Source: Magicicada septendecula (Eukaryota > Arthropoda > Insecta > Hemiptera > Cicadidae). Taken from it: a DNA stretch of 64,000 bases. The stretch covers positions 89,738,399 to 89,802,398 of the forward strand of contig CM068367.1 in NCBI GenBank assembly GCA_034769895.1. Reading direction: 5' to 3'. Under the pieces are notes generated by a model, which worked only from the letters and a program-made list of their open reading frames with translations, was not told the DNA's origin and searched no databases. Positions 33,092 through 45,540 of this stretch are shown in pieces. A program made the position numbers and the translations under genes. Position 1 is the stretch's first letter; each line of letters starts with the position of its first letter.

Positions 33092-35275
33092 ATCGAATGA
33101 AAAGTTGGTGCCCCTGTGTGACTGCTGATTTGGTTTTGGAGCATGAACTATAGGTGTGCCGGACAGAATAACCACAGCCACCACCGGTCATCGCCCCTTT
33201 GTGCTATTTACGTGTTCTGTAAACAACCCTCCCACCCTGTTGCTATCTACCTGCATACCTGTATAACGTGTGCTGTACGCGACTTGTGTTACATCGATTT
33301 ACACAAAACATTAACACTACTGCTTATACTAAATGTCAGATTAAACAGAAATACTTCTTCCTTTCCAAAATATTATTAGGCAAATAAATCGTTTGGAAGT
33401 AGTGAAGATTCCTGTCTGTACCGTTTCATAAGATAAAATTATCATATCATTAGTACTGAAATTAACAAGCACACTTCTTCCAATGAACATGTATGATATT
33501 AGATATAATTTACCGGCTTCTTCTGAAAGTCGCACTTGTTTTCTCAATAGAGATCGTTACGTTCAAAGTCTTCAAGGTTCTTTAAACACACCAATGCTCT
33601 TTGCAATGCCTCTCAACTCTTCTGAATAATTATCTTTTTCCAGGACTCTTCTAATGTTGTCGATCTTCCACTTTCGGTGACGTTTATGTGCATGTCTAGA
33701 GGACGTCAATACCATGAATATCAAAGTTAATAATATAGTAGGTAACCAGAAAAAAAAGAGTTTTAAACAAAAAATTACCGATTGAAGGAATCCAGAGATT
33801 CTCCCTCAAAAGACGTTAAGATTAAGGACATGGCAACAGAAAACAATGCAGATTGGGAACGAATATTACATAATTATTTTACTAAAAAGTTATAAAACTT
33901 TTATAGATTGACATAAAAGTTATAAAAATAGAGTGCTAGATTTAACAATGCCGATTATGTTTTGTTCGAAACAATACTTTGCCGATAGACGTAACAGTAC
34001 TTTCAAGTAGTGACGAATGAAACAATGGAAAAACGTCATAACTCAAAGTGGGTCTTAATCGTTTCTGTAAACTTTTTTCTTGATTTATGTTTCTTGGTGT
34101 GGATCATGGACCACTAGGAAAAAACGAGGTATGATTGGAAGCGTTTCACATACGGTGCTGAAGATGAATGTAGAAAAGTTCGTTGAATTACAGAGTAAGC
34201 AATGATGAAATGTTTAAGGCATGCATGAAAATAAAAGCTAGGCAGAAGGAATCTCAAGAGAAATAAAACCTAATAAAAGGAAATTCTGATCCTGTGGAGT
34301 GAACATTTAATTAAACCCAAATAACTATATGACAATTGGACGGAAGGTTGATGCGAGAAAAGTAAGGAGGTTTGTAATACCAAGAGGCCTTCAACTGTGG
34401 CTTTGAAGCACAGGGGATTTTTACGAAGGGCGACCAGTTGATATTAGGATTTGGCCGCCTTCCCGATACATAAAAGGAGATTAATTCAACTTTTCCGATT
34501 CATACACTTCCATTTCATAAGTTAATACGTATGTTTAGTTGTCGATCGTTAGCTCCAGGGACTGAGGTTAATTCCCTGCGGACAAGAGAAAGGGGCGGCC
34601 TATACTGCAATCCACGCTGGCTTCCGACTTCTACCATCTCCATTTGACACACCACCTCATCGATGACGGGGGGGGGGAGGATTTCAGCTGGATTGGGGCT
34701 GATGTAAACCGGGATAAGTTTACTCAGGCACAAGCGCAGTCGAGAAAAACAATAAAAAATAATCAATTAAAATATAAAAATAGCAAATAAAAAAAAAATA
34801 CAAACTAATTGTTAAGACCTGCTTTCAAATGCTGTTTTGTTATTACGATTTATTATATTAATTAAATACGACAGAAATTAGGCATCCATGATTATTTTCT
34901 TAAATGTCCTTCTTCTCTCCTCAAACTTGCTGCGTCCCCTGGCCGTGGCATAACTCATGTTCCACGGCCGTCAGAGAGTAATCAGTCATCGAGTAACCAC
35001 ATGCAGTAGCGAGCCGTACGGTGGAATCGTATGTTCGTGCGTGTGTATTGTAAGTGTGGCTTTGATACTAATCTATGCCAGGCATGCGAGACAAGACAGC
35101 CGTATTATTTCCCCCTCCCCCCCAGCGACAGCAATGGGCAGGCAGACCGAGTCGTGACCCTGACCCGATCCGACGGCTGCAGCACAGCGTTGATAATGTG
35201 AGTCTCGAATGATACCACTGGGCCAGTCTGGACTTAAATGTTGTCAAATTTCCTGTATTTGAATGTTAAAAAAAT
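33092..35275. other. No recognised gene
   Basis: Mostly AT-rich. A GC-richer piece at 34530-34740 holds a minus frame of 83 codons (34515-34766) with no known motif; a G-run lies near 34670. Confidence 0.35.
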
Positions 35276-35279
35276 GGCA

Positions 35280-35560
35280 ATCCATTAGTTTAAGACGATA
35301 CAGGTGACACAAAAATTGTGTAAAGGACGTATGAGACATCTGCTGCGTCTAAGTGACTACAGTATTAGAAGAAAAGGTTGACGAAGAAATGTTACTAGAA
35401 GGCAAAAAAAAGAAGTTCTGGGATCAAGAGACATTGATTGATTTTGAAAGAATACAGAGATTTGAAATAGAAAGCGATTAACGGAATGGCTGACGACTTT
35501 CAGAATATGACCACCCACCAATCGCCGCAGCGAAGTTGCAATAAAAACATTACTATTATT
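35280..35560 (+). pseudogene. Possible LINE ORF2 C-terminus
   Basis: The plus strand reads VLEEKVDEEMLLEGKKKK, then RLSEYDHPPIAAAKLQ, weakly like the EGKVEGKRxRGRP...WRL ending of insect LINEs. Broken by stops; low confidence. Confidence 0.3.
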
Positions 35561-35983
35561 TTATATGCGATCCGTTGACATGAGAACACGTGTTACAAGG
35601 AATGAAGAAGTGGTTTTAGCGAGAGAAAGGTGGATTTTCATAGCAACGTGGGTCACACCACACCTAAACACAGAATGCGACAAGACAACATGTACTGTAC
35701 GGGCTGGTAGGTGGTGAATAACGATTACCGGCTAATTAAAGTATAGTTCAGGTTTGGTTTGGCTCAAGTCTGCTTTCTACGAACCAACTACAACAACGGG
35801 ATAAGTATCGTGTAACCGAGGAGGTGAAAAAGAAACTCTGCCCGTTGTGTCAGCATTCTCCGTTTCATCCAAACAGTATAAGTGCTTCAAGATTTCACGT
35901 GCTTCTTTCACTTTTCATTAACCGCGATGAAGAATCGCGCTTTGGTCCTTCCATTTTTTTTCTACGCACAGTATACATGTAGT

Positions 35984-37025
35984 CAGTAGCGGACAAAGGG
36001 TTAGGCGGAGGGGGAGGACTACCCCGGGCCCCACTTAATAAGGGACCTCCAGATTTGCAAAATTAAGTTTTTTTGGTAACTTTTTTAATTTATTTGCAAA
36101 TGTTCTATTGTCACGTCCTGAAACGCAACACTAGGAGACATCCAGGATTTAATCGATCGATTCCAAAGATTTTTCATATTATTTTGAAATCTACCTTACA
36201 ACCCTACCTCATAAAGTGTTTACAGATATTAAAAAAAAACTTATAAAGGTAAGTTTATTATCAGAAATGTATTCATACTAAAACAGAACCGTCAGTTGTA
36301 CCTGGCGACAATTCCTCACCACGCAGTCGGAAGTAGCAATTGAACCCGAAACAGCACGGACGGGAACGGCAGCGGCAGCATCTCAAGAAGGCCGTGCCTC
36401 GGTACCAACATGTAAACGGCGGAGTGAAATACCGGATGATAACATGTAGTCCTACGCTAAAAGAGATTACACCAGTGAACAGTATTTAAGATTTCAGGAC
36501 ACCAACAATTTACTTGAAATCTCTCATCAGAATTTTTACCGAACAGTGGATAATTCAGAGTACGGAAATCGTGTCAGTTACTCGAATTTTCCGAGGCCAA
36601 AACTAGAAAACGGCCATTTTAGAAAGTTCACCTTATTTGCACTAAAACTGCTGACTTGAAAAAAAAGTTGCCAAGGATTGTTTGCAGCAAAGATAAATTT
36701 GTTTTGGAGTATAGGAGTTTATTGTATATTATAAAGTGTTGCAATAAATTTAATGCCGTCTATAAATAATACTACTTCTAATATTTTTTTAAACTTTATA
36801 TTTACAACATGAACGCGGATTTTTATTTCAAACATTACTACAGCTTCTTATAAAGTTTCCTAACTAGATTTATCAAAACAATAATTAGACAATAAATATG
36901 TAGCAGTAAAGTGTTTTTGCTATGTATTACTTAAAGATAAATTGGATTATAAGCACCCGTCTTATGGGAGGGGAGTCTGAGAAATAAATCCCCCCCGGGC
37001 CTCCAGTGGTCTAGGTACCCCACTG
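35984..37025. mobile_element. hAT-like element with perfect 8-bp target duplication
   Basis: Left terminus CAGTAGCGGACAAAGG, right terminus ...CCTAGGTACCCCACTG (reverse complement CAGTGGGGTACC). Both are flanked by catgtagt (35976-35983 and 37026-37033), an exact 8-bp duplication as hAT transposases make. Subterminal GC-rich patches (ccccgggccc near 36024, cccccccgggcctcc near 36990) also mirror each other. The 1042-bp interior has no transposase motif I can name, so the copy is non-autonomous or badly decayed. Confidence 0.85.
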
Positions 37026-37036
37026 CATGTAGTCAT

Positions 37037-37370
37037 TTGTACGTTTGGATACTCTTACTTTCTTTTTCATTTCAGGGAGTTCGAATGTTTCACTACTTCG
37101 TTTCGTCAACTCAGTACGTATTTCCGCACTTTAATTTCCGATTCCTTAAACTTTTAATTCTGCTGCTATCAGAGGTCCTGTTATTTTTTTCACTTCCACA
37201 GCGTAAACGCGTGTGGTCATTTATATAGTCACATTCTCATCCTTTCTTTTTCATTTCAGGGAGAGCGGAATGTATCGGTATTTCGTTTCGACAATCCTAT
37301 ACATGTTTCAGCATTTTTATTTCCGTTTCCTGAATGATTCATTCTGCTGCTATCAGAGACCATTTCCTCT
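37037..37370. repeat. Diverged direct duplication of about 185 bp
   Basis: tactttctttttcatttcag with ggag and later cattctgctgctatcagag-like text occur at about 37053 and 37239. Each unit includes a pyrimidine tract plus CAG resembling a 3' splice site. Confidence 0.7.
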
Positions 37371-37689
37371 GCCGCGTCCGAATCGCATTTAAAGGACGGA
37401 GTATCCAGCACCTACTACCAGATGTTATAACTTCATAAGTTTACTGAATAAAATTCACTGTCATTTCCGCAGCCATTGCCATTTACCAAGTTTCCGCTCC
37501 CAAATTCCGACGCAATTATGTTAGGCTTCTCGTAACTAGAATTTTAAAAGTAACAGAGAACCGACCTGTCAGTCAATCTCCAAACTACAGACCATGAAAA
37601 TTTTATTTTAGATTAAACAGACAATGACACGAACTAGAAGAACAATTTTGGCCGTTTGAATAGGGCTCTTTGGAGGCGGCTAATTGGAT

Positions 37690-38050
37690 AGACAAAAGAA
37701 TTTAGAATACGAAACTCTTATCAAAAGTATTCTGTTGTACGGCAAGAGACATGACAAATCACAGAAAATAAGAGAAGTAACATTTAAGGAGTAGCGATGG
37801 TTGTGTTTAGAAGAATATTGAGACTATCTCGAAGAGGCAGAGTACGGAATGACGATGTATGGTAGCAAACGTGAGTGGACGATTATCTAATGACTGATAC
37901 TGAAGAAAAATAGGTGGAGCGGTTTAGCCACGCTCAAAGTATGGAGAGCATAATATTGCCAAAGATCATCCAGTGGATCCTTCCAAACCGTCGGAACCGT
38001 GGAAGACCTGTAAAGACCGGGAGAGAAGGCGTATCACAGCAAATGAGCTC
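37690..38050 (+). pseudogene. LINE ORF2 C-terminus (R1/ADDQ-like)
   Basis: Plus-strand blocks in several frames: IKSILLYGKRHD, RRILRLSRRGRVRNDDV, HAQSMESIILPKIIQWILPN and RRNRGRPVKTGREGVSQQM. The order LLYG...RRxLRxSRRxRVRN...ILPKII...RGRP is the post-RT region of LINE polyproteins. It ends before the TG microsatellite without its own tail. Confidence 0.65.
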
Positions 38051-38126
38051 AAGATACCTCAGAGAAAATCACTAGGATGGCAATCTGGCATGTAATCGGA
38101 TAACGCTTTAACACATTTTGATACCG

Positions 38127-38289
<163 letters not shown>

Positions 38290-38350
38290 GATACAAATGT
38301 TTTATGATATAACAGCGGGATAGAGGATTGGGTACAACCTTGCTCCAACC

Positions 38351-38415
38351 ACTCTCTCTCTCTCTCTCTCTCTCTTTTCATCTCTCACTCCCCCTCTCTT
38401 TCTTTCTCTCTCTCT

Positions 38416-38492
<77 letters not shown>
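38351..38492. repeat. (CT)n-rich microsatellite
   Basis: CT runs with short interruptions (catctctcactccccctc). Confidence 0.97.
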
Positions 38493-39199
38493 CATCCCTA
38501 ACATCCTCCAGACTGTCCTAGTTAGGATGGACCTACTGGTAGTTACAGCTAATGCAGCTCTTCAGGTCACTGAATCACGAAAGCCTCCTCCTGCCTGTAA
38601 TTCATCCCCAAGGTCTTCAGCAAAGAAAGTCTTCATTAAAGTGTATAGTAGTATTGCATCGATTCCGATTAGTACGATTTCTGACAAACAAGTAAAGTGA
38701 TTGTAGAAGGCTGCCCATTTTTTGGTACCAATTTTTGTTCAGTTAAATTTACCCGCCTGTCATGCTTTTAACTTGTATTGCAGAAGTGTGGAAATGAATT
38801 GAACTTCTATTGTAGTGTATTCATTGTTCATAACCTAAATATACCATACATATGATTTATAATAAAATTTTAAATTACTCACATTCTTAATTTCTATCGA
38901 TTTCGGTCATAGATTATCGTCAGGATATTTACACTATTCACTCGGGGTCACGATATTGCGAAACAGTTACTATTTACAGAAAAAACGAATTTGAAAACAC
39001 TGGTTAATGACCGTAAAATGTACGTTTGTGTCCAAAATTTCTCGAGAACTGATTTTGTTGCGAAGTGTTTTACATTCAGGTTTATATATTATATCAGCTG
39101 ATTATGTTGATTTTCATTTTGCCGCAATATCTCAAAAGTGATACGAATTTTTAAGTCCGTCGTGATGTTCAATAAAAATTTAAATGAATACTACAGAAC

Positions 39200-39800
39200 G
39201 AAAATAATATGAGACGGAATGACGTAAAAAGGGAGGGAGAAAGATTCGACAGATCGGGACGTTTTGGAGATAGTGATGAGAAGACAGTTTAGTTCTACAG
39301 TAGAGATATAAAACAGACAAATGGGAAAGATAAAACAGACAGAACTATTACGAGGAGAAAGAGACGACGCAGGCAGAACTACTACAAGGGGGAGAAAAAT
39401 AACAAACTGAGTATAACAAAATGCGGGTCGAACTGAGACGCTAAAGGAGAGATACTCTGAAGTACTACGGAGGAAAAAGATTAAACAGACTTAGATACTC
39501 CGCGGAGGGAAACAAAACAGAAATATAATGACAACGTAACAAGGGCTGATGTTAGACTGACAAGACATTACTGTAGAGAGAAAGTTGAGACACACTGTCA
39601 AAGCACATAGAGGGCGAAAAGTAAGACAAACAAAGTTACCTCAGAGACAGAAAACTACAAGACAAACTGACACAACAAAGCCAAGGAAATTGATAAGAGA
39701 TGGTGAAAGACATAGAACGATAAGATATATTCAATCAAAAATAAATATAAAACAAACTGGGGAATACATAACCAGAGAGGAAGGTCGATGAAATATGTTA
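39200..39800. repeat. Purine-rich degenerate repeat block
   Basis: Variants of aacagacagaactactacga and ggaggagaaaga recur at irregular spacings of roughly 35-60 bp. The plus strand is strongly A and G rich with few T. The frame at 39585-39791 is a composition artefact. Confidence 0.6.
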
Positions 39801-40854
39801 TGAGACAGCTCGGAGGGAGAGTCTCCGAATAATCTTGAGTCGACTCGTATGTCTGCGAGTTTGTGTTTTTAAATGATTATTATACGTGTGAAAAGGGGGA
39901 GAGTTTACCAAAGGGTTTAAACAAACGAAGTTGCCTAGCAGTAATGTGCAAACTAAACTACTAAATATTATTTACAAGCACCGTGCACTTTGCGTAATTT
40001 ATAAGCATTAACGCTAATGTTTTGCCTCAAAGACGGGAATTTCCGCTTTCCTGTTTCTTCACCTTGTTCTACCCTTTCATGTTAATTTGCTTATTAGACG
40101 CAGTCTGCAGTTTGTCGACGGGAAAATTCATTAACGAGTGCGACGCTTGTGCAACATTCACGTTTAAAACGAAACGATTTTCACTTTAAATGTACAACGG
40201 TTATGTTGTTAAATACGCCGATTTTTCTTTTTATCATACAGCGCTACGAAGACTATTTTCAGAGAGCGATGTGTTGTGTCTCACCAACACGTCTTAACGT
40301 ACACTTTCTACTGATGACCGTGGTGATGACTGATATTTTTCTAGTGACGGTAATGGCTTTCTTGATAAGTATCATATCATATCAAAAACTATAGACAGTT
40401 ATGTTCTGAAAGGGGTAAACATCTGGAACGGGTAAACATCATATCAGAAAAAAAAAAAAAAAAAAAAAAACTAGACAAATAGTGTTCTGGAACGGGTGAA
40501 TCATTTCTGATATTTAGGCTCAAGGCATTTGTTATGACTTTGATGCCGATAGGCTATAGACAAAAATTGGCAAAATTTTAGTTACTGTCTGCGGGACCAT
40601 TACAAACATCCAGCGGAAAAAACATTAAGAGAAACTTTGACTTTCTACGATGTACCGATTCTTCTGTACGTATACAAAGCATGGTTAATTATAAAAGATA
40701 TCTGAAAGTAACACAAATGAAGTTTTCATCGATCTGTGGGAAAATGTGTAAGTGAAGATCGCCTCTGAAATATGGCCATCAGAGAGGTCCTTAATGTTTG
40801 AGCAGGCAACACAGGCCCTATTGCCCATAATCGGACCAAGTGTATAGAAATATC
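39801..40854. other. No recognised gene; A23 run
   Basis: An A23 run lies at 40449-40471, flanked by three variants of gttctggaacgggtaaacat (40400-40500). It could be a retroposed tail; nothing upstream is recognisable. Confidence 0.45.
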
Positions 40855-41262
40855 TATGATAGCAGATTGATCAGGAACATATCCATGAGAGCAGACTAAA
40901 CAGGAACGTACCCATGACAGCAGACTGACCAAGAACACATCTATGACAGCAGACTGACCAGGAACTCATCCATGACAGCAGACTGACCAGGAACGTATCC
41001 ATGACAGCCGACTGACCAGGAACGTATCCATGACAGCAGACTGACCAAGAACACATTCATGACAGCAGACTGACCAGGAACGTATCCATGACAGTAGACT
41101 GACCAGGAACGTATCCATGACAGCAGACTGACCAGGAACTCATCCATGATAGCAGACTGACCAGGAACGTATCCATGATAGCAGACTGACCAGGAACGTA
41201 TCCATGACAGCAGACTGACCAGGAACGTATCCATGACAACATACTGTCCAGGAACGCTTAAC
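40855..41262. repeat. 29-bp minisatellite, about 14 copies
   Basis: The unit ccatgacagcagactgacca plus ggaacgtat repeats head to tail with substitutions (gaactcatc, gaacacatt). Since 29 is not a multiple of three, the minus strand reads each unit in turn through all three frames without a stop, giving a 29-residue super-repeat (VPGQSAVMD, FLVSLLSW, RSWSVCCHG). Three inverted units sit at 42615-42690. Confidence 0.95.
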
Positions 41263-41431
41263 CATACACAGTCAAAGGACAGAGAGATTTTGGGGTATAC
41301 GTAAAATGTGGCTAATCTTGAAACTAAAACAGGGAAACACACTTAACCCTTAAATGCAGAAGAAGACCAGAGTAAATGTGATAGTTCTATATGTAAGCTC
41401 TCTCGTAAACTTTCACCGTTTTCCGTTTTTC

Positions 41432-41705
41432 GGTTTCAAACACGTCGTTTCGTGTATCTTAAAAACGCAAACTTTCGCTCATACTACGGTGAGGCATCCT
41501 CTGTGGCTACACTGAGACAGAACACAAAGTCTTGACACATACGCTTCGCCCACAATGTTACAAAGAAGGGTTTCAAACACGTCGTTTCGTGTATCTTAAA
41601 AACGCAAACTTTCGCTCATACTACGGTGAGGCATCCTCTGTGGCTACACTGAGACAGAACACAAAGTCTTGACACATACGCTTCGCCCACAATGTTACAA
41701 AGAAG
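41432..41705. repeat. Exact 137-bp tandem duplication
   Basis: 41432-41568 and 41569-41705 appear identical base for base (ggtttcaaacacgtcgtttc to atgttacaaagaa). Either a very recent duplication or an assembly artefact. Confidence 0.95.
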
Positions 41706-42394
41706 GCCATAATACAATAATGTCTTTCCCATCCAATAACCTACCAAAAACTTACACGTTAAACAATTTACATATTATTGTAAATATACTACAAATACAA
41801 ATACTACACATATATTAGAAATTAAAAAAATTATTTTAGAAATTGAAATAAAACACGAACGAAATATTTTTACGCACAGTAACATTTTACAATTTTTATT
41901 AACATTACAAGTATTGTATTTTATTTACTTATAACGATCATGTCACCTGATTGGTTTTCAGACAAATAAAACGACTGTGTTAAACCGACAAACACACGAA
42001 CATCATAAGATATGGTAGAGAAGCTCGGTCACTGAAACAAACACAAACATGAGATTGGAATGCCACAGCCATAAGGCAAGTATAGGTATAGGCTAAACAT
42101 GACGCTGTTGAATCATAAAGTCTAGTTTACAGGTTTTGTTTTAGAAACACAGCAGTTTCTAACAATTTACTCCAACCATGACACATGACTGACTCCGGGC
42201 TGTGTAGTTATGCGTCGCAGACACGTACCACGCTGGAATCTGAGTTCCCAGTTGCCTTCTGGAGCTCCCGCCTCATGGCCCTGCCCAAGTGTGGCGACTT
42301 CTCTCTTTTTAGTAGGCCTTACATCGGCTGTTTGTGCTAGCTTACACTAGCGCAGTGTACACAAAAGTCGTTTCCACGAATCACCTGTACGTAT
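41706..42394. other. No recognised gene
   Basis: AT-rich, then GC-richer after 42180; no motif seen. Confidence 0.35.
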
Positions 42395-42614
42395 ATGGTA
42401 CTGGTCCAGACCGGTTATAAGAGGATTACGTGGAAACCTTGCCATACTTTCATAAAATATGCGTGCAAGCCGCCTGATGATGTCGTCCAAGGATCGGACT
42501 TGGCGTCCGCTCTGAATTGTGGACGCTTGATAGTGTCGTCCAAGGAGCGGACGCCAAGTTCGCTCCTCAGAAGGCGTGAAGATAATCGACGGGGGACTTT
42601 GGCCGCTTTGGTAT

Positions 42615-42690
42615 ACGTTCCTGGACAGTCTGCTATCATGGATGTGTTCCTGATCAGTCTGCTATCATGGGTATGTTCCTGGTCGGAGTT
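42615..42690. repeat. Inverted outlier copies of the 29-bp minisatellite
   Basis: Three units reading cagtctgctatcatgg with gttcctgg, the reverse complement of the 41-kb array unit. They sit immediately right of a GC-rich frame at 42430-42600 that I cannot assign. Confidence 0.85.
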
Positions 42691-42729
42691 GCACTTTGCA
42701 ACTTCTTTTTATGTATGGCGGCAACGTAT

Positions 42730-43400
42730 CCTCAGACCGGGGCAGCGTGAGTAATGACCAGCAGTAGATACGCGCTGACGATCATTTTTCCCAATTTCCT
42801 TGTCATAGCCGAGCTGACCAGGAGTGGAAACAGTAGGCTCAGACAAACGGATGCTTGCTTGCGAACTGTCTGAGCGTGGGTACGCCAGGTGAGCCGACGA
42901 TCAAGGTGGACACCGAGGTGCTTCACTTCGCTGGACCAGCGCAAGTACGTTCTGCCGATGGGAAGTTGCCTCCGCGGGTTCTTCCGGCGCATAGAGAATA
43001 GGACGGCTACACTCTTGGTCGTGTTTAGAGACACTCTCCAGCTATCAGTCCAGTCCCCGAACGAATCGAGCTGGCGCTGTAGTCGTAAGATCGTTCTGCG
43101 TTACGATCGTCTGTAAATACAGCCGTGTCGTCCGCAAATAGGGCAACCTGGACTCCAGGCTGTCTCGGTACGTCGTTGACGTAGACTGAGAACAGAAGGG
43201 AGCCGAGAACACTTCCTTGAGGGACCCCGGCAGTGATTTGGTCTCTCGGAAAAGACAGAATCGCCTACTCTCACGCAGAAGGTCCTCTCCGTCAGAAAGC
43301 TAGCAATCAGATTAAGATAGGAGTCTGGGAGTTGGACTTCCGAGAGTTTGGATAAAGGCCCCTCGTTCCATACGCTGTCAAAGGCTGGATGGCACATGAA
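42730..43400 (-). pseudogene. Jockey-like LINE reverse transcriptase fragment
   Basis: Minus strand: AFDSVWNEGPLSKLSEVQLP (first catalytic Asp in AFDSVW, about 43375), DSYLNLIASFLTERTFCVRV (about 43290), then after a frameshift [20 protein letters not shown] (about 43170-43230) and [14 protein letters not shown] (catalytic ADD, about 43110-43150), then after further shifts [16 protein letters not shown] and LRWSSEVKHLGVHLDRRLTW (about 42890-43030). The blocks are in correct order and spacing for Jockey ORF2. Two or more indels inactivate it. Better preserved than its relative at 2.4-3.0 kb. Confidence 0.88.
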
Positions 43401-43599
43401 GGGCACTGCAAATCTGATATGAAAAACAATATTACCCTGACTAAGAAAGTTTTCTTCCGTGAAAAAATAACTTGCCGTTAAGAAAGAAGTTTAAAATTAT
43501 ATGCACGAAGTATAGTACTTTATAGGAAAAGAGATGAGATGGCAATAGAAACACTGTGATGAAAAATGCAAGCTTCTGATTTGTGGACACATTGTGTAG

Positions 43600-43905
43600 T
43601 TGAGAATTAGATGGATGATAGTTAAGGTTAGAAATGAAGCATGTATTTTACGAAAGGTTAAGAGGTAACAAACACAGCGTACGGAGGAACATTCGCTATG
43701 AGAAGAGAGAGATTTGTTGGCATGTCTTGAGACATGTAGAAGCATATTCATAAGTAACTGATGGAGTAGTGGAGGGAGAGATAAACTGTAGAGGAAACTG
43801 AAGGAAAAGAAGCTCATTTCTGTATGCGTGGAATATGGAAAATACGCAAAAATAAAGAGATTAGCAGAAATAGGGATATCGGTTAAATCTCCTGCGGACA
43901 CATAC
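43600..43905 (+). pseudogene. Probable LINE ORF2 C-terminus
   Basis: The plus strand reads LRHVEAYS, then VTDGVVEGEINCRGK and YGKYAKIKRLAEIGISVKSP, resembling the LRHxxx...EGKIEGK...YxxxKRLAExR ending of insect LINEs. Frame changes present. Confidence 0.45.
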
Positions 43906-44429
43906 CCCTTTCCACTCCCGAAGGGATCGGTGGTTTCCTCTACCCCTCCGAAGTAACCTTTGAAACATTTATTTCAAAAAATATTCGTCTCCATTACCCC
44001 ATACTCCTTAGCAATTGTATTCCCCTAACATTATACCTATTCTAACGTTACTTCCTTTGTGATGGGAACAGGCGATTCACCTATTCCCTGACGGAGAAGA
44101 AAACGAAGAAGAGAACTACTGCTTCCTACTGCGAACCATATTCCACCGTCCTGACCGTCTCTGAGGAGGGGGCATACTTCCTGCACAATCATACAATCTT
44201 TCCCTTTATGTCTCAATACTTAATTACCTCAGCAAACTCATAAAGTGAAAAAAATCGAGAAAATTTAACAAATTCCCATAAACATAATAAAGGATACGGA
44301 TTAAAATGGGACGAACGTCCTTCCTTTGAACGCAAAATATCTATCAAATTTAAAGCTGGAAGCGAAGTAATAATAGATAAATATTGATGCAATTATAATT
44401 TTGTTTGCTGACAAACAAAATTCGATTTC
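43906..44429. other. No recognised gene
   Basis: Mixed composition, no motif. Confidence 0.35.
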
Positions 44430-44720
44430 GATTTTTTACTTCCATGTTCCGTCAGAAAATGAAAGTATGGTGATCGCGAAAAAATCGTGTTCGAGATATG
44501 GGCTGATTCTGATTGTACTACCCTCAAAACATGAAGAAAACTCATTTTCTGAAAAGTTTCTGTGTGTAGAATTTTTTTTATAGCTAACGATAACTGCCGA
44601 AAATTCAAACAGAATCAAATAATGTTTTCCATATGTGCCCGCGTTGTAGAGGAGTTAAGGCCTACTGATTTTGGTGAAGATCGGTTACGGGGAAAGGGTA
44701 GTTTACCTGCAACGTTTTAC
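44430..44720 (+). repeat. Interspersed repeat family R, copy 1
   Basis: Shares gaaagtatggtgatcgcgaa, aaaacatgaa, cagaatcaaataatgtttt and gtgaagatcggttacgggga with copies at 55895-56330 (inverted) and 63475-64000. It contains no gene; small frames in all copies are shared by-products. Confidence 0.88.
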
Positions 44721-45540
44721 GTTTTAACAAGAGTAAAGTACCTACTTAATTTTGATAAATTAAGTATCGTGAAAAGACGGTCATAATAATCCACTGTAGA
44801 AAGGTAGATGAAATATCTATAAATGGAAATGGCAGTTGAAGGGGGAGGGGGTAATTTTCTATAAATGAAAATGGTAGTTAAATGGGTAATTTTTTAAAAA
44901 TTATCCTTCTGATGTCGAATAAACTACTTCATTTTGAAGGATAAGATACCTTAGTAATTACATATAATGAAAATATTACTCAATTAAAGTGTAAATATCA
45001 AAAATGTGGTTGTACGGTTAAGGGGAAGGAGTAGTTTACCTACATTGTTTTGTGTTTTAACAAGAGTAAAGTACTTAATTTTGATAAATAAGTGTCCCCA
45101 AAATAAAGTTATATTAATCCACTGTAAAATGTTAAACGAGATAATTATAAATGGAGTGGGTAGTTGAAGAGGGACGTGTGAATTTTTGAAAATTGCTGTG
45201 TTGATATCAAGTAAAGTGCGAATATTTAATTTTTAAGGATAAGATACCTTAGAAATAACATATGATAAAACTATTACACTATGAAACTGTAAATATCATT
45301 AATGGCGGGGATCGGTTGAGGAGGAGTGAAGATTATCTGCGTAGTTCAGTTTCTTTATAAGAATAAAGTACCTAATTTTTATACAAAACGAGACTCGAAA
45401 ATAACATTATATTAAACGACTACCTCATAATAACAAAAATATCTATAAATAGTGAAAACAGTTTGAGGGCAGGGGATAAAAAATTATCGAACCGAATTCA
45501 AGTAAATGATTTAATATATAAATCTTAGAACATGGAAGTC
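44690..45540. repeat. Three-unit degenerate tandem array, units about 300-333 bp
   Basis: Anchor gtagtttacctgcaacgttt...acaagagtaaagtacctac at 44699, again at 45032 and more weakly at 45330 (gattatctgcg...aagaataaagtacc). Each unit also carries a gataagataccttag-like block. The first unit grows out of the end of repeat R. Confidence 0.75.

Noticed and set aside
40726..41342. Frames coding VPGQSAVMD/FLVSLLSW-type repeats
   Set aside because: Products of the 29-bp minisatellite read in rotating frames.
42395..42754. 119-codon plus frame
   Set aside because: It runs from unassigned sequence through inverted minisatellite units into the antisense of the Jockey-like relic.
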